Assembly: GCA_937989675.1 (NCBI GenBank)
Contig: CALKRK010000282.1
Location: forward strand, 1-32,413
Direction: 5' to 3'
DNA: 32,413 nt
DNA from: an uncultured Arenicella sp.
GTDB lineage: Bacteria; Pseudomonadota; Gammaproteobacteria; Arenicellales; Arenicellaceae
A program made the translations under genes and the position numbers. The first letter of the stretch is position 1; every line of letters starts with the position of its first letter. Of the stretch, positions 23,118 to 30,317 are shown piece after piece. The notes below the pieces were generated by a model. It was not told where the DNA came from. It searched no databases and worked only from the letters and a program-made list of their open reading frames with translations.

Positions 23118-23912
23118 ATGCCGCTAGCCAAACGAATTATCCCCTGCCTTGATGTTGATAACGGGCGCGTGGTGAAAGGTGTTAACTTTGTAGGAATTCG
23201 TGATGCCGGAGACCCAGTCGAGGTGGCTAAGCGCTATAACCAACAAGGCGCCGATGAGATCACATTTTTAGACATCACCGCAACGTCAGACAACCGAGAC
23301 ACTATATTGCACGTGGTGGAAGAAGTCGCCAGTGAAGTATTCATTCCATTGACGGTAGGTGGCGGTGTGCGCGAATTGCAGGACGTGCGCAAACTTCTCA
23401 ACGCTGGAGCCGACAAAATTTCAGTGAACAGCACCGCCGTGTTCAATCCTGATTTTATTAAAGAGGCATCGGGTCATTTTGGTTCGCAATGTATTGTCGT
23501 GGCGATTGACGCCAAGCAAACACAATTTTCTGAGCGTGGTGATGCGACGGACCGTTGGGAAATTTTTACCCATGGTGGTCGCAAAGAAACCGGTATAGAT
23601 GCGATTGAGTGGGCCAAGAAAATGGCTGACTACGGTGCTGGCGAGATTTTGCTTACGAGTATGGACGGTGATGGTACTAAGGCGGGTTACGACTTAAAGT
23701 TAACGCGCGCCGTGGCGGATGCCACGCCAATACCGGTGATTGCATCGGGTGGTGTGGGTAATCTTGAACATCTTGTGGAAGGTGTACAGCAAGGCGGTGC
23801 TGACGCAGTTTTGGCGGCCAGTATCTTCCATTTTGGTGAATATACGGTGCAGCAAGCCAAGCAAGCCATGCGCGACGCAGGCGTTGAAGTCCGGCTAACA
23901 AACCCCATTTGA
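23118..23912 (+). CDS. hisF: Imidazole glycerol phosphate synthase, cyclase subunit
   Basis: The 264-residue beta/alpha-barrel partner of HisH closes the imidazole ring using ammonia channelled from HisH. The catalytic Asp11 lies in [19 protein letters not shown] and the second Asp in [15 protein letters not shown]. Phosphate-binding glycines are in TVGGGVR and ASGGVGN. It is of normal family length. Confidence 0.98.
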   Translation: MPLAKRIIPCLDVDNGRVVKGVNFVGIRDAGDPVEVAKRYNQQGADEITFLDITATSDNRDTILHVVEEVASEVFIPLTVGGGVRELQDVRKLLNAGADKISVNSTAVFNPDFIKEASGHFGSQCIVVAIDAKQTQFSERGDATDRWEIFTHGGRKETGIDAIEWAKKMADYGAGEILLTSMDGDGTKAGYDLKLTRAVADATPIPVIASGGVGNLEHLVEGVQQGGADAVLAASIFHFGEYTVQQAKQAMRDAGVEVRLTNPI

Positions 23913-23931
23913 GAACTAATTGGTAACGGTT

Positions 23932-24315
23932 ATGACAGATTGGCTCGAACAAGTTAAGTGGAATGAAGCTGGCTTAGTGCCCGCTATTGCAGAAGACGCG
24001 GTCACAGGGGTCAACTTAATGGTGGCCTGGATGAACCGCGAAGCCTTGCAGGAAACCGTCGCAACCAGCCGAGCGGTATATTTCTCGCGCTCGCGACAAA
24101 AGCTTTGGCGCAAAGGTGAAGAATCCGGTCATCAGCAATTGGTTAAAGAGGTGCGCATTGACTGCGATGCAGATGTCATTCTCTTAAAGGTAGAGCAACA
24201 AGGCGGCATTGCGTGCCATACTGGCCGTCAAAGCTGCTTCTATCGGGTATATAATGATGGCGAATGGCAAAGCGTGGAACCTGTATTGAAGGATCCAGCT
24301 GACATCTACAAGTAA
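23932..24315 (+). CDS. hisI: Phosphoribosyl-AMP cyclohydrolase
   Basis: The 127-residue enzyme opens the purine ring of PR-AMP, the third step of the pathway. Metal-binding residues appear in [18 protein letters not shown] and in [11 protein letters not shown], which carry the Cys and Asp ligands of the family, and [12 protein letters not shown] is diagnostic. It is a stand-alone cyclohydrolase, not fused to HisE as in E. coli. The ATG at 23932 is preferred over TTG and GTG codons just upstream. Confidence 0.96.
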   Translation: MTDWLEQVKWNEAGLVPAIAEDAVTGVNLMVAWMNREALQETVATSRAVYFSRSRQKLWRKGEESGHQQLVKEVRIDCDADVILLKVEQQGGIACHTGRQSCFYRVYNDGEWQSVEPVLKDPADIYK

Positions 24316-24332
24316 AAGACCGGGTACACATT

Positions 24333-24656
24333 ATGACCGCTGCCGACACATTAAATGAGATACATGCTGTGCTGCTGTCTCGCTTGGAGGCTGACCCTGA
24401 AAGCTCATATGCAGCGTCACTGTTTAATAAGGGTTTAGATGCTATCCTTAAAAAGGTGGGTGAAGAAGCCACCGAAACGGTGATGGCGGCGAAAGATGGC
24501 GATGCCGATAAAATCATCTATGAAATTGCTGATTTGTGGTTTCACACTATGGTGTTGCTGGCTCAGCAAGGGCTTGAGCCACAGCAAGTTTTAGACGAAC
24601 TCGCGCGGCGCATGGGTACCTCTGGTATCGAAGAGAAGCGCCAGCGCAAGAAATAG
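24333..24656 (+). CDS. hisE: Phosphoribosyl-ATP pyrophosphatase
   Basis: The 107-residue protein hydrolyses PR-ATP to PR-AMP and pyrophosphate, the second step of histidine synthesis. It has the all-alpha MazG-like fold with the motif [18 protein letters not shown] followed by YEIADLWFH, in which the acidic residues bind magnesium. It follows hisI by 17 bases, and the tat genes follow, which is the arrangement seen in Pseudomonas and relatives. Confidence 0.96.
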   Translation: MTAADTLNEIHAVLLSRLEADPESSYAASLFNKGLDAILKKVGEEATETVMAAKDGDADKIIYEIADLWFHTMVLLAQQGLEPQQVLDELARRMGTSGIEEKRQRKK

Positions 24657-24667
24657 ATATTGAATGG

Positions 24668-24685
24668 TCTCGCGATTGCGCGAGA
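24668..24685. other. Perfect hairpin between hisE and tatA
   Basis: TCTCGCG and CGCGAGA form a perfect 7-bp stem with an ATTG loop. No T-tract follows, so it is not a terminator; it may set differential expression of the his and tat parts of the transcript. Confidence 0.6.
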
Positions 24686-24725
24686 ACTGTATTGAAAAAT
24701 TTGAAACGCGATTGAGGAATTTAAA

Positions 24726-24929
24726 ATGGGCTTAGGCGGAATATCAATTTGGCAACTACTGATCGTTTTGGTGATCGTGGCTCTTATTTTCGGCACCAAA
24801 AAACTACGCGGCGTTGGCGGTGACCTCGGCGGCGCGGTTAAGGGCTTCAAAAAGGCGTTGGGTGACGACGCTGAAAAAAATGAAGAAGCCGTAGAAGAGT
24901 CTGAAAAAGCCGAAGCGCAAGATAAGTAA
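24726..24929 (+). CDS. tatA: Sec-independent protein translocase protein TatA
   Basis: The 67-residue protein has the TatA layout: a short N-terminal membrane helix ([16 protein letters not shown]), the hinge motif FGTKKLR, an amphipathic helix ([14 protein letters not shown]), and a charged tail. TatA multimers form the pore for folded proteins targeted by twin-arginine signals. It has an upstream ribosome binding site (GAGGAA) and is followed 9 bases later by tatB. Confidence 0.96.
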   Translation: MGLGGISIWQLLIVLVIVALIFGTKKLRGVGGDLGGAVKGFKKALGDDAEKNEEAVEESEKAEAQDK

Positions 24930-24938
24930 TTATCCAGT

Positions 24939-25316
24939 ATGCTGGATATTGGTTTTTTTGAACTCTTGGTTGTGGCGATTGTTCTGCTGCTCGTGATGGG
25001 GCCAGAGAAGTTGCCTGAGGTGGCCAAGCAAGCCGCGTTCTTTGTGCGCAAAGCGCGCCAGGGCATGTATCGCTTGCGCACTGAAATGCGCAGCGAGATT
25101 GATGGCACGCCATTTGCGGATCTTGAAAAAGCCAAACAGGAAATGGCTGACCTAAAAAATGATCTCAAACAATTTGGCCGTGAACTTGCTGATTCCGCTG
25201 AAGAAAAGATTAATGTTGATGAGGTGAGCGACAAGCCAGCTGCCTCAGTCAAGGCAGAGCCTGAAACAAACCTTGATGCAGCCCCAGAGCAAGAGGCTCA
25301 ATCAGCTCCAAAGTAG
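24939..25316 (+). CDS. tatB: Sec-independent protein translocase protein TatB
   Basis: The 125-residue protein starts MLDIGFFELLVVAIVLLLVM, the TatB-type membrane helix with a conserved Glu at residue 8, followed by GPEKLPEVAKQA and a long amphipathic and charged helix. The C-terminal 40 residues are acidic and of low complexity. TatB binds twin-arginine signals together with TatC. Confidence 0.95.
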   Translation: MLDIGFFELLVVAIVLLLVMGPEKLPEVAKQAAFFVRKARQGMYRLRTEMRSEIDGTPFADLEKAKQEMADLKNDLKQFGRELADSAEEKINVDEVSDKPAASVKAEPETNLDAAPEQEAQSAPK

Positions 25317-25383
25317 CAAGCCTTCGCTTGATGTAGGCTCATTTAGCCGAACCACTAAGCCATAATTACATCGTGACCACACA

Positions 25384-26139
25384 GTGACCGAACAAATAGA
25401 ACAAGCCAAAGACACTTTTTTTTCGCACCTTGTAGAGTTGCGGAACCGCCTCATGTGGGCGCTCGGCGCGGTGTTGGCGATTTTCATCTGCTTGGTGCCC
25501 TTTGCGGGTGAATTGTATGCTTGGTTCGCCGAACCGTTGCTAAGAAGCTTGCCAGAAGGCGGAAACATGATCGCCATCGACCCGCACGGCACCTTCTTTA
25601 TACCCTTCAAGCTAGCGTTCGCTGTGGCTTTTGCCATTGCAGTTCCCTTCGTGTTGTATCAAATCTGGGCCTTTGTCGCGCCGGGCTTATACAAAAACGA
25701 AAAGCGAATCGTATTGCCGCTCGTTGTGTCGTCTACCGCACTCTTTTATCTCGGTGTATTGTTTGCATACTTCGTGGTTTTTCCACTGATCTTTGATTTC
25801 TTTGCTAAGATGACACCTGAAGGCGTGGCTCTGACACCCGATATTGGTTCTTACATGAGTTTCGCATTGAGCTTATTCTTCGCCTTTGGAATTGCGTTTG
25901 AAGTGCCGGTAGCCATTGTATTGCTGACCAAAATGGGTGTAATCTCCGCCAGCGGAATCGCCAAGCAGCGGCCCTACTTTATTTTGGGTGCGTTTGTTAT
26001 TGGCATGCTGATGACACCACCTGATCCATTCTCCCAAATCATGTTGGCTATTCCAGTGTGCTTGCTCTTCGAAATTGGCTTGTTCTGCGCAAGACGACTA
26101 GAAACTAAAGATCAAACTCCAGATCAAGATGACGCTTGA
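25384..26139 (+). CDS. tatC: Sec-independent protein translocase protein TatC
   Basis: The 251-residue inner-membrane protein has six predicted helices and the family signatures FFSHLVELRNRLMW in the N-terminal region and FVAPGLYKNEKR after the second helix, both of which include residues for twin-arginine signal recognition. It is the receptor subunit of the Tat system. Translation starts at GTG (25384), 67 bases after tatB. folD follows after 12 bases. Confidence 0.97.
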   Translation: MTEQIEQAKDTFFSHLVELRNRLMWALGAVLAIFICLVPFAGELYAWFAEPLLRSLPEGGNMIAIDPHGTFFIPFKLAFAVAFAIAVPFVLYQIWAFVAPGLYKNEKRIVLPLVVSSTALFYLGVLFAYFVVFPLIFDFFAKMTPEGVALTPDIGSYMSFALSLFFAFGIAFEVPVAIVLLTKMGVISASGIAKQRPYFILGAFVIGMLMTPPDPFSQIMLAIPVCLLFEIGLFCARRLETKDQTPDQDDA

Positions 26140-26151
26140 ACGAGGTGCCCA

Positions 26152-27033
26152 ATGACAAAAATCATCGATGGTAAAAAGATTGCTGAAGAAATTCGCGGCG
26201 AAGCCAGTGCCGAAGCCGCCGAGCTTGTTGAAAAAGGAATCACGCCCTGCCTAGCTGTAGTGCTGGTTGGCACAGACCCAGCGTCAAAAGCTTACGTAGG
26301 CAGCAAAGTTCGTACCTGCGAGGAAGTCGGCATTAAGTCGATTAAAATAGAGCTCGACGCATCCAGCACCGAAGAAGAAGTGCTTGAAGTTGTCGACAAG
26401 CTCAACAAAGACGCTACGGTACACGGTATATTGGTTCAGTTCCCATTACCGCACCACATGGACCAAGAAAATGTGGTCGAGCACATAGACCCGGCCAAAG
26501 ACGTCGACGGCTTGCACCCAGAGAATGTCGGCAAGTTATGCATTGGCATCGACTGCCTAGCGCCGTGCACACCTTCGGGCATTCCAGAGCTGATTACCCG
26601 CTCGGGCATTGAAATGTCAGGCAAACACGCGGTGGTAGTAGGCCGAAGCATGTTGGTTGGAAAACCCATGATGAATATATTGGTGCAAAAAGGTGAGAAG
26701 GCCAATTGCACCGTCACCTGTTGCCACAGTGGCACCGATCACTTGGCTAACTATACTCGTGAAGCGGATATTCTTATCGCCGCGATTGGTGTGCCAGAGT
26801 TCGTTACTGCTGGCATGGTCAAAGAAGGCGCAACGGTGATAGACGTCGGCATAAACCGAGTAGAGGATCTTGAGCATTCACGCGGCTATCGCCTAGTAGG
26901 CGACGTTGACTTTGATGATGTTAAAGACGTTGCAGGCGCAATCACACCAGTGCCGGGTGGCGTCGGCCCAATGACCGTGGCCATGTTAATGAAAAACACC
27001 ATCAAAGCCGCGCGCATGATTCACTCTGTATAG
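26152..27033 (+). CDS. folD: Bifunctional methylenetetrahydrofolate dehydrogenase/cyclohydrolase
   Basis: The 293-residue enzyme interconverts methylene-, methenyl- and 10-formyl-tetrahydrofolate. Family motifs are AYVGSKVRTCEEVGI with the catalytic Tyr and Lys, GILVQFPLP, DVDGLHPENVGKL, the NADP-binding VVGRSMLVGKPM, and ITPVPGGVGPMTVAML. It is the last gene of the co-directional his-tat-folD run. The cassette-like region starts 7 bases after its stop codon. 10-formyl-THF feeds purine synthesis, which also recycles the AICAR by-product of HisF. Confidence 0.97.
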   Translation: MTKIIDGKKIAEEIRGEASAEAAELVEKGITPCLAVVLVGTDPASKAYVGSKVRTCEEVGIKSIKIELDASSTEEEVLEVVDKLNKDATVHGILVQFPLPHHMDQENVVEHIDPAKDVDGLHPENVGKLCIGIDCLAPCTPSGIPELITRSGIEMSGKHAVVVGRSMLVGKPMMNILVQKGEKANCTVTCCHSGTDHLANYTREADILIAAIGVPEFVTAGMVKEGATVIDVGINRVEDLEHSRGYRLVGDVDFDDVKDVAGAITPVPGGVGPMTVAMLMKNTIKAARMIHSV

Positions 27034-27040
27034 TAGCGCC

Positions 27041-27111
27041 GCATGACGAAGTGACCCTCTATGACAAAGGGTTAAGGGTTATTGAGAGTACACAGCAATA
27101 AGCTGTTATGC
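27041..27111 (+). repeat. Possible recombination site (attC/attI-like) at the left edge of the cassette cluster
   Basis: GCATGAC (27041-27047) and GTTATGC (27105-27111) would pair with one G-T pair, matching the outer boxes of the sites further right, and GTTATGC is identical to the core at 28142. The inner boxes are poorly paired. It marks the expected left boundary of the first cassette. Confidence 0.35.
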
Positions 27112-27135
27112 ATATTAGGGCAAGCCGAGTTAAAT

Positions 27136-27540
27136 ATGAGTGCTAGGGGATCTTGCAATTGTGGTGGCGTAAAATTTGAAATAGAGAAACCTGTCTCAGA
27201 CGTTTACCTATGCCATTGTTCTATATGTCGTAAATCAACAGGCGGTGGTGGTATAGCCGTAGCAATCGTAAGCAATAATAATTTCTCATGGATAGAAGGC
27301 CAAGACCTTATTAAAACGTGGCTTAAGCCCAATCATGATTGGCAAACTAGCTTTTGTGTTAATTGCGGCTCCCCTTTACCAGGCAAAAATGATGAAAAGA
27401 CCACCTACATTCCTGTAAGTCTATTAGATTCTGGTTACGAAAAATTGCAGGTTAAAGGTCATCTTTTTGTTGATTCAAAAGCGCCTTGGGAAGAAATCGC
27501 AGATAGTGCAAAACAGCATAATAATAACTTCGGTGAATAA
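27136..27540 (+). CDS. GFA (glutathione-dependent formaldehyde-activating enzyme-like) family protein, cassette-borne
   Basis: The 134-residue protein has the zinc-binding cysteine pattern of the GFA/CENP-V family: GSCNCGGVKF, then CHCSICRKSTGG, then SFCVNCGSPLP. Members bind glutathione or act on S-hydroxymethylglutathione, but most GFA proteins have no proven substrate. The ATG at 27136 is preferred over an upstream frame extension to 27082, which would cross the presumed recombination core at 27105. The gene is more AT-rich than folD, and it ends 3 bases before an attC-like site, as cassette genes do. Confidence 0.88.
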   Translation: MSARGSCNCGGVKFEIEKPVSDVYLCHCSICRKSTGGGGIAVAIVSNNNFSWIEGQDLIKTWLKPNHDWQTSFCVNCGSPLPGKNDEKTTYIPVSLLDSGYEKLQVKGHLFVDSKAPWEEIADSAKQHNNNFGE

Positions 27541-27543
27541 AAT

Positions 27544-27627
27544 ACATAACAAACTGTTAAAGTTCACTCCACACAAAACTGTACCGCGCGATGCATTTTA
27601 GATGCGACCCTTGGTAAGGCGTTATGT
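27544..27627 (+). repeat. attC-like integron recombination site
   Basis: ACATAAC (27544-27550) and GTTATGT (27621-27627) are perfect inverted repeats at the ends of an 84-bp element. The left end reads ATAACAAACTG and the right end GGCGTTATG, both common in attC sites of chromosomal integrons. Imperfect inner pairing and a GCAT/ATGC central stem are present. It lies exactly between the GFA and acetyltransferase genes. Confidence 0.75.
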
Positions 27628-27643
27628 AGTTTAGGAAACATCG

Positions 27644-28111
27644 ATGCAGATAGAAATTCGTCAACTTACATCAAGCGACATTGAACTAATGAACGCCTTA
27701 TTAGCGAACTTTGGCGAAGTGTTTAATGATCAGAACACTTACACCAAGAAACGCCCAAGTGCGGACTATCTCAAGTGTTTACTTGGTGGCGATTCGTTTA
27801 TAGCCTTTGTTGCGCTGCATGGGAAAAATGTTGTCGGTGGTATTGCGGCCTACGAGTTAAAAAAGTTTGAGCAAGAGCGCAGTGAATTTTATATATACGA
27901 TCTTGCGGTGTCCTCAGAGCATCGGCGAAAAGGAATTGCTACGAGACTGATCCAAAAATTAAGATCAATAGCTATTGAAAGAGGTGCATATGTCATTTTC
28001 GTTCAGGCAAATACTGAGGCCGAAGATGAGCCTGCCATTGCGTTGTATAGCAAGTTAGGGCTTCGTGAAGATGTGCTGCACTTTGATATTCCGATCGATC
28101 CAATCGATTGA
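27644..28111 (+). CDS. AAC(3)-I family aminoglycoside 3-N-acetyltransferase homologue (GNAT), cassette-borne
   Basis: The 155-residue GNAT protein resembles the AAC(3)-I gentamicin acetyltransferases along its whole length. Shared blocks include ADYLKCLL, VVGGIAAYELKKFEQERSEF, YIYDLAVSSEHRRKGIATRL (the acetyl-CoA site R-R-K-G-I-A), GAYVIFVQAN, ALYSKLGLREDVLHFDI. Compared by memory with AacC1, these blocks differ only by scattered substitutions. AAC(3)-I enzymes transfer acetyl from acetyl-CoA to the 3-amino group of gentamicin-type drugs. The gene is flanked on both sides by attC-like sites, like clinical aacC genes. Whether it confers resistance is not shown by the sequence. Confidence 0.9.
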   Translation: MQIEIRQLTSSDIELMNALLANFGEVFNDQNTYTKKRPSADYLKCLLGGDSFIAFVALHGKNVVGGIAAYELKKFEQERSEFYIYDLAVSSEHRRKGIATRLIQKLRSIAIERGAYVIFVQANTEAEDEPAIALYSKLGLREDVLHFDIPIDPID

Positions 28112-28114
28112 ACT

Positions 28115-28148
28115 GCATAACAAAGCGCATCAATTCGCGCCGTTATGC
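28115..28148 (+). repeat. Short attC-like site
   Basis: GCATAAC (28115-28121) and GTTATGC (28142-28148) are perfect inverted repeats, with an inner GCGC/GCGC pair around an 8-base loop. Typical attC sites are about 57-140 bp; this one is 34 bp, so the central part seems to be deleted or minimal. It begins 3 bases after the acetyltransferase stop codon. Confidence 0.65.
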
Positions 28149-28165
28149 GCCTCGGACGCAATGAT

Positions 28166-28591
28166 ATGAATATCAGGTACAGCAGAGCATTTAAGTGCTT
28201 AACCACTATTTCATTGCTCTTCTTCTTAGTAGGTTTCTCAACATTTTTCCTTCCAAGAACACCAGCGACGGTTACCGAAATTCGTGAAGTTTCATTCGGA
28301 GGTAATGGCTATAGTGGGCTACCTCATAGCCAGTTTTTTGGTAGTTACTCTGGTCTGTTATTCGCAACCTATGAATACAGAGTGAACTCCGTAAATTATA
28401 GCGGTTGGGGCTTAGCTGAAGGGTACGACGGTGAATCGGTGTTTGTAAGGTATGTTCCCTTTTCTCCCTCAATAACGTTTTCGTCAGTGGTACCGTATTT
28501 TTTACTATGTGGCTTCTTTTTGTTCCTTGCTTTGGGGGTAAGAAGCGTCGTTGTTTGGGTTGCAACTATCTTGAGAAAAAGTGCTTCATGA
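28166..28591 (+). CDS. DUF3592-like small membrane protein, cassette-borne
   Basis: The 141-residue protein has an N-terminal and a C-terminal membrane helix with an extracytoplasmic domain between. The pattern ATYEYRVNSVNYSGWG followed by VFVRYVPFSPSIT resembles the DUF3592 family, in which a Y-x-Y-x-V-N-G..Y segment and a V-x-Y-x-P-x-x-P segment are typical. No function is known. The ATG at 28166 is chosen because the ATG at 28145 lies inside the recombination core. It seems to be a third cassette, but I see no attC-like site after its stop codon. Confidence 0.7.
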   Translation: MNIRYSRAFKCLTTISLLFFLVGFSTFFLPRTPATVTEIREVSFGGNGYSGLPHSQFFGSYSGLLFATYEYRVNSVNYSGWGLAEGYDGESVFVRYVPFSPSITFSSVVPYFLLCGFFLFLALGVRSVVVWVATILRKSAS

Positions 28592-28679
28592 AAAATTCAG
28601 TAACCGCCGTCTGTTTTTTTTAAATAGTCAGATTTACCAGGAGCTATGACAATGGAATATTCCCAGACAGTGAAGATTT

Positions 28680-29045
28680 ATGACTTTTAAACCACGTTAT
28701 ACAGTCTTTGTTTGGATATTTGCCTTCTTGATATCGAGCTATTTTACTTTTTGGGTAGAGACTAAATGGGGAGTATATTTCTATCTATATATTCCGATCG
28801 CCATTATTCTTTCTGTTGTCTTATTCGGGACAAACCTGAAAGGAAAACTAGATATTTCAATGCGAGTTATTGCTGCAATATTTTTGTGTTTAGGTTTATT
28901 GCTTGCAAGATACTTTATTTGTTGTTCTGGGGAGCAAGGCGGTATGGGTGTGCTATTTGTTGGTACACCAGTACTCGGCTTAACCTTACTTATTTATACA
29001 CTTCTTATTTTAATTCAGTGGTTCAAAACACTAAGCCGAAACTAG
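28680..29045 (+). CDS. Hypothetical four-helix membrane protein
   Basis: The 121-residue protein is mostly hydrophobic, with about four membrane helices, and is not recognised as any family. A 14-codon frame with a strong AGGAG site (ATG at 28645) ends 10 bases inside this gene, so its translation could be coupled to this start; the gene itself has only a weak ribosome binding site. Its 3' end overlaps the convergent hisC gene by 15 bases. Its AT-rich composition resembles the cassette genes to its left, but no recombination site separates it from the DUF3592-like gene. Confidence 0.65.
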   Translation: MTFKPRYTVFVWIFAFLISSYFTFWVETKWGVYFYLYIPIAIILSVVLFGTNLKGKLDISMRVIAAIFLCLGLLLARYFICCSGEQGGMGVLFVGTPVLGLTLLIYTLLILIQWFKTLSRN

Positions 29046-30092
29046 CTTCCCTAACACGTCTAGCAGCGTGTCCATCTCAGCATCGGTGCCGATACTGATT
29101 CGTAGGTAGTCACTTAATCTTGGTTTGTCAAAGTAGCGCACAACAATACGTTGCTCTCTTAATTTTTCAAATAGTACAGATGCGGTGTGCTCAGCGTGTT
29201 TGGCAAACACAAAGTTGGTTGCGGAGGGTAATACGCTAAAACCTAGTTTTTGCATGTCTTTGACTACGCGTTCACGAGTGGCGATTACTTTGTTACAACA
29301 GCTAATAAAATACGCGTCGTCTTTGAATGCTGCTTGTGCTCCGGCCAGTGCGAGTTTATCCAGCGCGTAAGGGTGAAAACTATTTTTAACGCGTTCTAAA
29401 CCTTCAATCAGATCGGCATGGCCTAAGGCAAAGCCCACACGTAAGCCCGCTAAGCTGCGTGACTTTGATAGCGTTTGAGTGACTAATAGATTTGGGAAGT
29501 CATTAATCAGCTTGCTTGCACTATCGCCTCCAAAATCTACGTAGGCTTCATCAATAACGATGACCGAATCTGGGTTGCGTTCGAGCAGCGTTTTAATATC
29601 CGCGAGTGGCAATGCGATGCCAGTTGGTGCATTTGGATTAGCGAAAATAATCCCACCGTTGGGTATCCTATAATCATCGATGTTGAGCGTGAAATCATCG
29701 CGCAAAGGTATTTGTTGATAATCGATTTCATACAGCACGCAATACACCGGGTAGAAACTATACGTGATATCTGGAAATAGCAGCGGCTTGTTCTTCTTTA
29801 ACAAGCCCTTGAACGCATGGGCCAATACTTCATCTGAGCTGTTGCCAACGAACACTTGATTGATATTAAGGCCATGATAATCGGCGATAGTGCGCTTGAG
29901 GTCGCTAGCGTTTGGGTCGGGATATTTACGCAGGTCAGCACTATTTGCTTCTGCGATGGCCGTGATTACCTGCGGGGAAGGTCCGTAAGGGTTCTCATTG
30001 GTATTTAGCTTGATAAGCTGCTCTATTTGAGGTTGCTCGCCTGGTGTGTAAGGCGTCAAGCTGTGCACAGTCTCTGACCAGAATCGGCTCAT
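29031..30092 (-). CDS. hisC: Histidinol-phosphate aminotransferase
   Basis: The 353-residue fold-type I PLP enzyme transfers an amino group from glutamate to imidazoleacetol phosphate. Conserved features are LNTNENPYGPSP near the N-terminus, FANPNAPTG, DEAYVDFGG, and TLSKSRSLAGLRVGF, which holds the PLP-binding Lys. It lies on the opposite strand and is separated from the hisB-E run by folD and the cassette region. A second hisC elsewhere in the genome cannot be excluded. The ATG at 30092 gives the expected N-terminus. Confidence 0.95.
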   Translation of the reverse strand: MSRFWSETVHSLTPYTPGEQPQIEQLIKLNTNENPYGPSPQVITAIAEANSADLRKYPDPNASDLKRTIADYHGLNINQVFVGNSSDEVLAHAFKGLLKKNKPLLFPDITYSFYPVYCVLYEIDYQQIPLRDDFTLNIDDYRIPNGGIIFANPNAPTGIALPLADIKTLLERNPDSVIVIDEAYVDFGGDSASKLINDFPNLLVTQTLSKSRSLAGLRVGFALGHADLIEGLERVKNSFHPYALDKLALAGAQAAFKDDAYFISCCNKVIATRERVVKDMQKLGFSVLPSATNFVFAKHAEHTASVLFEKLREQRIVVRYFDKPRLSDYLRISIGTDAEMDTLLDVLGKLVSA

Positions 30093-30317
30093 GGGTAATT
30101 GATCGTTGAATAAAGGTGAAGTGAAAAAAGAAGTTTCTATGTAATTCAGCTAGGGTTAATAATACCACTGCTAATGTTACGTCACGCTCAGAGTTTACCA
30201 CTGTTAAAGTGCCAGATGAGCGGCGGTTCGAGAGAAAATCGAATTTGCTGCTACACTAAAACGGGGCGAGTGCTTATTAAGCGTGTCGTGTTAATCAATC
30301 CCACACAGGGGGTACTT

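Noticed and set aside
24563-25252. 229-codon minus-strand frame across hisE, tatA and tatB
   Set aside because: Low-complexity Ser-rich product typical of an antisense frame; the three plus-strand genes have unmistakable family motifs.
28600-28705. Possible attC site at the end of the DUF3592-like gene (CAGTAAC with GTTATAC)
   Set aside because: The two 7-mers pair poorly, and the second lies inside the following coding region, so the right end of the cassette cluster stays undefined.
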